A stretch of DNA of 51,167 nucleotides, from positions 1 to 51,167 of the forward strand of contig NVRM01000006.1 of NCBI GenBank assembly GCA_002400885.1, given 5' to 3'. The translations under genes were made by a program, and so were the position numbers. Within the stretch, counting starts at the first letter, position 1. Every line of letters begins with the position of its first letter. This stretch comes from Flavobacteriaceae bacterium (GTDB lineage: Bacteria; Bacteroidota; Bacteroidia; Flavobacteriales; Flavobacteriaceae). Under the pieces are notes generated by a model that saw nothing but the letters and a program-made list of their open reading frames with translations, made no database searches and was not told where the DNA came from. This document shows, piece by piece, positions 26,504 to 32,777 of the stretch.

Positions 26504-27649
26504 ATGAATGAAGAAAAACTATATATCACAACGTCCTCAAATATTACTGTTTACGACAGAATATTAGAATTTACAGATAAGAAATATGACATCTTATACA
26601 ATGAAATTTCCCAGGACTTTGAAATATCATTTAAAAACAAAAAGAAATGGACCTCTTTAAACTTAAACTCTTTACTAATTGAATTAACCAAAGTAGAAAT
26701 TAAAACAAGGATGTCAACATTAGAAGTATTTATAAAATCTGACGAAATAAAAACACACAACCCTTTTAAGTCCTATTTTAAACAACTTAACAAATGGGAT
26801 GGTATAGATTACATTTCTAAACTAGCTTCTTATGTCCCCACAAAAGAACCTATCCTGTTTAAATATCATTTAAAAAAATGGATGGTACGAACCGTAAAGT
26901 GTGCTTTGAAAAATAAATACTTTAACAAACAGGCATTAATTTTAGTTCATGATGAACAAAATACAGGGAAAACTACTTTTTGCAGATTCTTATGCCCTAT
27001 TAAATTAACTGATTATATAGCAGAAAATATCGGGTATGGAAAAGATTCTAATATACAGCTCACCCGAAATTTCCTTATAAACCTAGACGAACTAGACAAA
27101 ATTGAAAAAAAAGAAATAAACGGCTATAAGTCCATGTTTTCTAAAATACAAGTAAATCTACGACTCCCTTATGACCGTAGAAACACAAATCTACCTAGAA
27201 CATGCTCTTTTGTCGGTTCTACAAACCATTCTAACTTTTTAGAAGATGAAACAGGTAGTGTCCGATGGTTGTGTTTTGAGCTTAGCGACATAATAAATTT
27301 CAATTATTCCAAAGACATAGACATTGATGATGTTTGGGCCCAAGCATATCATTTAGCCAATGACCCAAATTTTAATAGTGAGTTGACAATCCAAGACATT
27401 AAACAAAATGAGGAGCGAAATGACAAGTACAAGGTATTAAGCGTAGAAGAAGAACTTATCTACGAGAATTACACTAAATCAGACGACCTAATTGATTTTA
27501 AAACAACAGCAACAATCGTACAAGAAATATCAAATATATACCCCAAAGCCAACAATATAAGCATAGGGAAAGCAATTAGAAGTTTAGGTTTTGAGCGTAT
27601 TAAGAATAAGAAAACACAACGATGGGGTTATTTAATTAGGAAGGCTTAG
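26504..27649 (+). CDS. VapE-type superfamily 3 helicase/ATPase
   Basis: 381 residues from the ATG at 26504; an earlier in-frame GTG (26438) lies next to the terminator hairpin and is not favoured. Features of virulence-associated protein E: an N-terminal linker (NPFKSYFKQLNKWDG), Walker A LVHDEQNTGKTTFCRFL, a Walker B-like block LINLDELDKIEK, and the conserved RRNTNLPRTCSFVGSTN then WLCFEL. In phage-like and mobilizable elements such proteins unwind DNA for element replication. Followed by a repeat-rich region and a primase. Confidence 0.85.
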   Translation: MNEEKLYITTSSNITVYDRILEFTDKKYDILYNEISQDFEISFKNKKKWTSLNLNSLLIELTKVEIKTRMSTLEVFIKSDEIKTHNPFKSYFKQLNKWDGIDYISKLASYVPTKEPILFKYHLKKWMVRTVKCALKNKYFNKQALILVHDEQNTGKTTFCRFLCPIKLTDYIAENIGYGKDSNIQLTRNFLINLDELDKIEKKEINGYKSMFSKIQVNLRLPYDRRNTNLPRTCSFVGSTNHSNFLEDETGSVRWLCFELSDIINFNYSKDIDIDDVWAQAYHLANDPNFNSELTIQDIKQNEERNDKYKVLSVEEELIYENYTKSDDLIDFKTTATIVQEISNIYPKANNISIGKAIRSLGFERIKNKKTQRWGYLIRKA

Positions 27650-27673
27650 CAAAAAACATTTATTCAAAATCAT

Positions 27674-27844
27674 CTTACCTTCTTACCTAAACAGCTGTAT
27701 TAGTTACTATCATTGACCTAATCCTAGGTAAGAACCATGTTTTCTTCTTACCTAACTTACCTAAACTATGATTTTAGGTAAGAAGGAGCTTCCTGAAATC
27801 AGGACTAAACCCAGTGATAGCGTACCGGGTAAGAAGGTAAGAAG
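27674..27844. repeat. TTACCT repeat array (iteron-like; possible replication origin)
   Basis: TTACCT occurs at 27675, 27683, 27748 and 27757, and its complement AGGTAA at 27726, 27776 and 27835, with a GGGTAA variant at about 27828. Most copies extend to TTCTTACCTAA. They come as direct pairs 8-9 bp apart in both orientations. The array lies between the helicase and primase genes, a common place for an element origin or a repressor site. Confidence 0.6.
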
Positions 27845-27877
27845 AAATGAGATTTTTCAACAATTAAATTTTTTACC

Positions 27878-28765
27878 ATGAAAAACAAAATCACATGCCT
27901 ACAAGCAAAAGAAATAAGTATTACTGCATTCTTACTTCAAAATGGCATCTCCCCTAAGAAACGCTATAACGGATACAGCATGTATATAGCCCCCTATAGA
28001 AATGAAAAAACACCAAGCCTAAAAGTAGATCATACAAAAAACCTATTTATGGACTTTGGCACAGGAAAAGGTGGCGATATTATCTGTTTAATACAGTTAA
28101 TGCATAACTGCACAGTTTCAGGTGCATTAGATATTTTAAATGGACAAACTTTTTCTTTTCATCAGCAAAAAAAAGAACCAGAAAAAGAAGGTCCAAAATA
28201 TTCCATCGATAAAATTATTCCACTGGAAAATTCAAATCTTGTTCAGTATATACAAAGTAGAAAAATCGATTTAACTATCGCAAAAGAATATTTAGTGGAG
28301 CTTCATTATTCGTTTTCTAACAATCCGAAAACATATTATGGGCTTGGCTTTAAAAACAATGAATTAGGTTACGAAATTCGATCCAGTTATTTTAAAGGTT
28401 GCTTTTACAAGAAGGGAATTACAAGTTTTTTTAACAATCCTATTACTGTTTGCTTGTTTGAATCTTGGTCTGATTTCTTATCCTATTTAACACTTACAAA
28501 TAATCTAAAAAAGGAAAGCTACATCGTGTTAAATTCTACCTCGTTAATTAATAGAGTAATTCCAATCTTAAAATGTTTCGAAAATATACACTGTTTTTTA
28601 GACAACGATATAGCAGGGAAAAATGTTCTTCAGGAAATAAGAAAAAACACAAATAAGAAAGTAACAGATTACAGTTACAAATACAAAAACAACAAGGATT
28701 TAAACGAGTTCTTAATCCATAAGAAAACGGAAATTAATCAAAAGGGAAAAGAACAGGGCCTTTAA
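27878..28765 (+). CDS. Primase-like protein (CHC2-type fold without zinc ligands, plus TOPRIM)
   Basis: 295 residues. The N-terminus has the layout of a DnaG zinc-binding domain (MYIAPYRNEKTPSLKVDHTK then FMDFGTGKGGDIICLIQ), but the usual Cys and His ligands are replaced (AP-Y-R in place of CP-F-H). A TOPRIM-like part follows: FESWSDFLSYL and HCFLDNDIAGKN, giving the acidic residues. Proteins of this form are usual in Bacteroidota mobile elements and probably prime element replication together with the VapE helicase upstream. Confidence 0.82.
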   Translation: MKNKITCLQAKEISITAFLLQNGISPKKRYNGYSMYIAPYRNEKTPSLKVDHTKNLFMDFGTGKGGDIICLIQLMHNCTVSGALDILNGQTFSFHQQKKEPEKEGPKYSIDKIIPLENSNLVQYIQSRKIDLTIAKEYLVELHYSFSNNPKTYYGLGFKNNELGYEIRSSYFKGCFYKKGITSFFNNPITVCLFESWSDFLSYLTLTNNLKKESYIVLNSTSLINRVIPILKCFENIHCFLDNDIAGKNVLQEIRKNTNKKVTDYSYKYKNNKDLNEFLIHKKTEINQKGKEQGL

Positions 28766-28789
28766 GCGGAGTGTTGCTTTGCGAGTTGT

Positions 28790-28837
28790 GGTTATTGTGT
28801 ACTGAGAGGGCACACCCTACCTCAGTACACAATAACC
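28790..28837. repeat. Long hairpin upstream of the mob genes (candidate oriT)
   Basis: A 17-bp perfect inverted repeat, 28790-28806 with 28821-28837, starting GGTTATTGTGTACTGAG. The 14-nt loop itself folds (AGGG-CACA-CCCT). Outside, TTTAAGCG (28761) and CGCTTTAAA (28852) add a weaker outer match. It sits 108 bp before mobC. Origin-of-transfer function is inferred from position and symmetry; a primase-gene terminator is the alternative, but no T tract follows. Confidence 0.5.
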
Positions 28838-28944
28838 AAACCCGCTTTATTCGCTTTAAAAAAAGCTCATAAAGAAACCCTTATCCATTTTACAAAAATC
28901 GATAAGGTAGCACAGCATTCTACAACCAATGAAATATTAATAAC

Positions 28945-29280
28945 ATGAAAAACAACAAAAAAATAAGAGTTGTTTTTTATCTAAACCCTGCAGATAAAAA
29001 ACTTTTAAAAGACCATTGTGGAACACTCAATATTGACACTTCAAACTTTATAAGATTCTCCATACTAGAAAAATTAGGAAGACCAATTATTGAATTAAAA
29101 CAAAACAATATAGCTACAAAAGAATACACTGGACAACTCCTAAGTATAGGGAACAATCTAAATCAAATTGCTAAAAAATTAAATACTGGAAACAAATTCG
29201 TCATCGCAGATCAACAAAGTGTATTGGATAATATTAAGCGGCTCGTAGATCATATTATTGACATTAAATCAAAACTTTAA
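28945..29280 (+). CDS. MobC-like mobilization accessory protein
   Basis: 111 residues. An N-terminal ribbon-helix-helix-like part (IRVVFYLNPADKKLLKDHC...DTSNFIRFSIL) is followed by the MobC signature GNNLNQIAKKLN. MobC-type proteins bind oriT and help the relaxase open the strand. It lies just after the candidate oriT hairpin and starts a three-gene mob operon. Confidence 0.82.
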   Translation: MKNNKKIRVVFYLNPADKKLLKDHCGTLNIDTSNFIRFSILEKLGRPIIELKQNNIATKEYTGQLLSIGNNLNQIAKKLNTGNKFVIADQQSVLDNIKRLVDHIIDIKSKL

Positions 29281-29290
29281 TAACAGAATT

Positions 29291-29926
29291 ATGGAAAAAA
29301 TAGACACATCAACGGTATACAAATTAATGCAAAATATAGTCGATAAATTAGAACACATATCTACTGAATTAAGCACTTTACAAAAAAAGGATTCCAACCT
29401 TACAAGTACAAAAATATCAGAAAATATCGGAGCAACTCGAGAAGAAGTAAGTGGTTTTATTGAACGTATTATAAAATACATTGTAAAAACGAACAAAGAA
29501 GTAAACATATTACAAGACTCGATCCCTAAAAGCATACAGGAGAGTTTACAGCCAAATATAACTACAACACATAAACATTATAACCTAATTGGAAAAGACG
29601 CTCCTATAGGTATTAAAAATGCGTCCCTACTGCTTATATCCATAATATTATTGGTTGGAGGTATAAAATACGGTCCTGGTGTATACCTAGAACATAGCAC
29701 TTTAAAAAAGGACGAAAAAACATACCACATGATCTATGAATATATTTATCTGAATAGTTATGAAAAAAACAATACAACTAGTCAATTAGAAAATCTACAA
29801 CAAAAATCCGCTTCAAGAAACCCTGATTTTATAAAAAATTTAAATGCATTAAAACGAAAGTACAATAATGACCTTGAATTAAAACGTCTAAAAAAGCAAC
29901 TGAATTTATTAAAACAACAGCCATGA
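29291..29926 (+). CDS. Mobilization-operon coiled-coil membrane protein
   Basis: 211 residues from the ATG at 29291, chosen because the earlier in-frame start (29258) lies in mobC. An amphipathic N-terminal half (DKLEHISTELSTLQKKDS) is followed by one transmembrane segment (ASLLLISIILLVGGIKYG, about 117-134) and a charged coiled-coil tail (LKRLKKQLNLLKQQ). The gene overlaps the relaxase start by 4 bp (ATGA), so it is coupled to the relaxase. Family unknown to me; it may tether the relaxosome to the membrane or the coupling protein, by analogy with membrane proteins in other mob operons (inference). Confidence 0.65.
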   Translation: MEKIDTSTVYKLMQNIVDKLEHISTELSTLQKKDSNLTSTKISENIGATREEVSGFIERIIKYIVKTNKEVNILQDSIPKSIQESLQPNITTTHKHYNLIGKDAPIGIKNASLLLISIILLVGGIKYGPGVYLEHSTLKKDEKTYHMIYEYIYLNSYEKNNTTSQLENLQQKSASRNPDFIKNLNALKRKYNNDLELKRLKKQLNLLKQQP

Positions 29927-30672
29927 TTGTAAAACTACAGACTATATCACACACAGCAAACGCACTTGGCTATTGCGAGAAAGGTGGCGAAATAATATCA
30001 ACGAACATGTGTCTAGGAGACAGTACCTCTATTAACAAACAGATGTCTATTCACAATGCAGTAAATGACCGATGTCTAAAAAACACATTCCATATTAAAA
30101 TTAGGCTAGCACCTGAAGATAAAGGAAAATTATCCATTCTAGATTGGATAGACATATCAAATGGATATGCAAAGAAAATGGATTTTAATAATAACCCTTA
30201 TGCTGTTTACATCCACGAAGAAGGAACCGAAAATGAACATATCCATGTTGTCGCCTCTAGAATTCAACCCAACAACCTAGCATCTAACAATAGCTTCACT
30301 CACTTTAAAAGCATGGACTATGCACGACATTTAGAGGAAAAGTACAGGTTGCGAATGGTGCAACGTAAATTAGAAAAATTAAAGAAGAACGAAGCTTTTA
30401 TACCCACAGATAAAAGGCATGCAAATTTAAAGCTGACGATAGGAAAAGCTATAGAATTTTCAGACAATTTTGAGGACTTTAAATTCTATCTCAAAAACGA
30501 AGAAATAAAAGTTAAAGAAGGAAGGGGAATAGGATTTACAGATGCTAAAGGTGTTTATTTTAAAGGATCAGCCATCGATAGAAAATTCTCACTTAAAGGT
30601 ATAAAAAACGCCATAAAAGGGCAACATCTCATTAACAAACAAAACCGGAAAGGAAACAACCTCGGACTCTAA
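29923..30672 (+). CDS. Relaxase/mobilization nuclease
   Basis: 249 residues, short for a relaxase. The metal-binding three-histidine motif is clear: His98 in YIHEEGTENEH and His106-x-His108 in EHIHVVASRI. A candidate catalytic tyrosine is Tyr17 (ALGYCEKGG). Further family-like features are LASNNSFTHFKSMDYARHLEEKY and a C-terminal GIGFTDAKGVYFKGSAIDRKFS. Such MOBP-like proteins nick oriT and pilot the strand. No helicase or primase domain is fused. Coupled to the upstream membrane protein gene. Confidence 0.85.
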   Translation: MIVKLQTISHTANALGYCEKGGEIISTNMCLGDSTSINKQMSIHNAVNDRCLKNTFHIKIRLAPEDKGKLSILDWIDISNGYAKKMDFNNNPYAVYIHEEGTENEHIHVVASRIQPNNLASNNSFTHFKSMDYARHLEEKYRLRMVQRKLEKLKKNEAFIPTDKRHANLKLTIGKAIEFSDNFEDFKFYLKNEEIKVKEGRGIGFTDAKGVYFKGSAIDRKFSLKGIKNAIKGQHLINKQNRKGNNLGL

Positions 30673-30682
30673 ATTTTAAATT

Positions 30683-31273
30683 ATGACAAAAATTATACTC
30701 ATTACCCATCAGAAAGGAGGTGTAGGAAAATCAACTTTAACCTTTAATTTAGCTCAAAACATTGCAAAAAGCACCAAAGTAGCCGTTATAGATTTTGATT
30801 TACAAGGGAGCCTAGCACAACTAAAAGAATTGATTGAAGATTTTGATATCATTCCTTATGAAATGGCTATTAATGAAATCCCAAATTTACCCTATGATTT
30901 CATTTTCATAGACACTCCGCCTTACCTATCAAATAACCTACCACAGCTATTACAAATTGCGGATTTAATCCTAATCCCCACAAAGGCAGGAATACTTGAC
31001 TTATTAGCTATTAAAAGCACTATAGACATCATTAATACAGCTGATAAAAGACACTATAGCCGCATTGTCTTTAATATGATAAAACCGAACACAACCTTGA
31101 CAGCTGATATAAGGGCACAATTAGACGAATATAATTTCAAAATATACGACACTCAAATTAGTGATTTGGTAGCATTTACTCGCTCCGTTTTACTTAAAGG
31201 AGTAACAGACAGTAATAAAGCACAACGACAGATAGATAGTCTTACCAAGGAAGTATTAACTAGCCTTATATAA
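30683..31273 (+). CDS. parA: ParA-family partition ATPase
   Basis: 196 residues, the short ParA/Soj type without a DNA-binding N-terminus. The deviant Walker A is HQKGGVGKSTLTFNLAQ, with VAVIDFDLQGSLAQ (Walker A') and FIFIDTPPYLSNN (Walker B). It probably stabilises the excised circular form by partition, or positions the element. The partner is likely one of the two small RHH-like proteins downstream. A palindrome starts at its stop codon. Confidence 0.9.
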   Translation: MTKIILITHQKGGVGKSTLTFNLAQNIAKSTKVAVIDFDLQGSLAQLKELIEDFDIIPYEMAINEIPNLPYDFIFIDTPPYLSNNLPQLLQIADLILIPTKAGILDLLAIKSTIDIINTADKRHYSRIVFNMIKPNTTLTADIRAQLDEYNFKIYDTQISDLVAFTRSVLLKGVTDSNKAQRQIDSLTKEVLTSLI

Positions 31274-31274
31274 A

Positions 31275-31298
31275 TATATAATTCAGTATTTATATAAA
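31275..31298. repeat. AT-rich palindromic repeat, copy 1 (possible partition site or operator)
   Basis: TATATAATTCAGTA followed by TTTATATAAA, matching copy 2 (32107-32130) at 23 of 24 positions. Lies between parA and the first small RHH-like gene. A partial third match (ATTCAGTA) is at about 31566. Confidence 0.5.
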
Positions 31299-31315
31299 GC
31301 TACAATTCTATAATT

Positions 31316-31543
31316 ATGGAAAAAGAAGCATTTAACAAACTGATAAATAAGGCTAAAAAAAGTATAAAGCCTAGATCTTTTCAACAGGTATCCCTTGTTA
31401 AAAAGAAGATAACTACGGAAATACAATTTTCATTTTATATTGAAAAATCTGTTTTAAAGAAACTAAAAATAAAAGCTATTGAACAGAGTGTTAGCTTAAA
31501 GCATCTAATCAATACTGCGATACTAAAAGAATTAGGAACGTAA
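31316..31543 (+). CDS. Small ribbon-helix-helix-like protein (possible ParB-type partner)
   Basis: 75 residues. A basic N-terminus (KKAKKSIKPRSFQ) is followed by an RHH-like strand and helices (EIQFSFYIEKSVLKKLKIKAIEQSVSLKHLINTAILKEL). Position just after parA, with a palindrome between them, suggests a centromere-binding partner or autorepressor. Inference from context and fold pattern. Confidence 0.65.
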   Translation: MEKEAFNKLINKAKKSIKPRSFQQVSLVKKKITTEIQFSFYIEKSVLKKLKIKAIEQSVSLKHLINTAILKELGT

Positions 31544-31702
31544 ACATAAAAAGACAGGTAAACATTCAGTATCAAAAAATAATATTGCTAAATTGCACGT
31601 TAAAATATAAGGGAGAAATCCCATTAACATATAAAGCGTTTAGCTTTTGATTTAGTACTATAAAATCGCCAATTTTAAGCACACTAATATCAAAACTAAG
31701 AC

Positions 31703-31722
31703 GCCCACGCTACTGCGTGGGC
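31703..31722 (+). terminator. Strong hairpin, probable terminator
   Basis: GCCCACGC (31703-31710) pairs perfectly with GCGTGGGC (31715-31722) across TACT, followed by a T-rich stretch (TGTTCTTGTTT). It ends the parA transcript or caps a small structured RNA. Confidence 0.55.
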
Positions 31723-31802
31723 TGTTCTTGTTTGGTGTGCGGGTGTTTGGCGATACCTATAGTACTGATGAGTTCAGTTCGCGCTTTTTTTAATTCAAAA
31801 AC

Positions 31803-32036
31803 ATGAGTTTAAAAAAAATAATTAGTTCTCCAATTACTAAAGAAGAAAAGGGTTCCTACAAAAACTTTAATGCAAGTCCTCAAAGTCATGAAAGAATCAA
31901 TTTATTGGCTGAATTATGCGGAGCCAGTAACATACAAGTACTGCACAATATCACTAAGGCATTTTTTAAAGAGAATGAAGATGAAATAAAAGGCCTTATT
32001 GCCATGAAGCAGAATAAGCTGAATGAGTTGTTCTAG
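31803..32036 (+). CDS. Small protein with RHH-like C-terminal region
   Basis: 77 residues: MSLKKIISSPITKEEKGSYK, then FNASPQSHERINLLAELCGASNIQVLHNITKAFFKENEDEIK. The strand-helix-helix layout resembles the first small gene and MetJ/Arc-type regulators. It is flanked by the two AT-rich palindromes, so a DNA-binding role in partition or element control is plausible. Not recognised as a named family. Confidence 0.55.
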   Translation: MSLKKIISSPITKEEKGSYKNFNASPQSHERINLLAELCGASNIQVLHNITKAFFKENEDEIKGLIAMKQNKLNELF

Positions 32037-32099
32037 AGAGGTAACGATGTAACATACAACTATGTAGATCTCAATGTACGATTACAAAAGAGCATAAAA

Positions 32100-32135
32100 C
32101 TACATTTATATAATTCAGTAATTATATAAATGTAG
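32100..32135. repeat. AT-rich palindromic repeat, copy 2
   Basis: A perfect 16-bp inverted repeat: CTACATTTATATAATT (32100-32115), loop CAGT, complement at 32120-32135. The core matches copy 1 at 31275-31298. No T tract follows, so a terminator is unlikely. Confidence 0.55.
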
Positions 32136-32328
32136 TATGTGAAAATTATTGATTACAATTGTACATGTCAATTCCAAAAGTAAATGAGGAAAAATAGGCT
32201 AATTCGGTTGTTTTTACAAGAGTCGTTGATAATAGGAGGTTATACCCGTCTTTATACTGAACTAAATAACATTAGTAAATGAGAATGAATTTTGACAGTC
32301 ACATTTAATTATCGGCCTTATTTATCAC

Positions 32329-32595
32329 TTGGCTTCATCCCAAAAATGTCACAAAATGTCCATTATAGCCATCTTTTATTCTTAAACACTTGACATTATT
32401 ATTAATAGTGACAAGTAAATTCAAGTATTATGAATAGTTTGTTAACTTTCTTCATAATAATACACTTAGATATCTGACAAAATTAATCAGTTTTGTCAGA
32501 TACAAGTAAAACTACAAAAAAAGAAGCTAGGTATTTAAGATTAGGCACTTATACTCTATAGTGATAGTCTCGTGCCTTTTTTGGGATGAAGCCAA
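32329..32595. repeat. 267-bp segment with 18-bp perfect terminal inverted repeats
   Basis: TTGGCTTCATCCCAAAAA at 32329-32346 is mirrored exactly at 32578-32595. Inside are three further hairpins. Flanks show no target duplication. It could be a MITE-like insertion, an invertible segment, or the two ends of a long structured RNA. Confidence 0.6.
32543..32583 (+). terminator. Candidate terminator inside the inverted-repeat segment
   Basis: AGGCAC (32543-32548) pairs with GTGCCT (32572-32577) and is followed by T6. With no gene upstream on this strand, it could end a small RNA. Confidence 0.45.
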
Positions 32596-32597
32596 AT

Positions 32598-32768
32598 AGA
32601 ACCGTGGTAGCCACCGCCGTATAGGTTCATGAGAATTAGAAGTGTTTTACCCTTCTAATTAGAAATGACCGAGCGTAGCTCTCGTATGTTAGGCCTGTCA
32701 CAAACTTTATTTGGGAGTGGTGTGAGAGGCGTACTCCAGCTAACCTAGTTGGAGCCGTCTACTCGATT
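32598..32768 (+). other. Possible group II intron 3'-end remnant
   Basis: GGTGTGAGAGGCGTACTCC at about 32717-32736, followed by a stem (CTCCAGCTA with TAGTTGGAG) and GCCGTCTACTCGATT, resembles a group II intron domain VI with its bulged adenosine in CTACTC. A good catalytic domain V (AGC triad and GAAA loop) was not found before it, and there is no reverse transcriptase gene. If real, it is a truncated relic. Confidence 0.3.
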
Positions 32769-32777
32769 AGGCATTGT

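Larger units (their letters stand above)
32136..32777. other. Gene-free structured region
   Basis: About 640 bp without a credible gene. It holds the 267-bp inverted-repeat segment and an intron-like tail listed separately. Hairpin at 32471-32501 (TATCTGACAAAA with TTTTGTCAGATA) is perfect; an imperfect one lies at about 32387-32415. Confidence 0.6.

Noticed and set aside
32685-32760. Integron attC-like site (GTTAGGC at about 32690)
   Set aside because: A 3' core match alone; no paired 5' core RYYYAAC at suitable distance and no integron integrase.
32329-32768. Retron ncRNA
   Set aside because: Hairpins and inverted ends are suggestive, but no reverse transcriptase lies nearby and the usual msr/msd guanosine context was not found.
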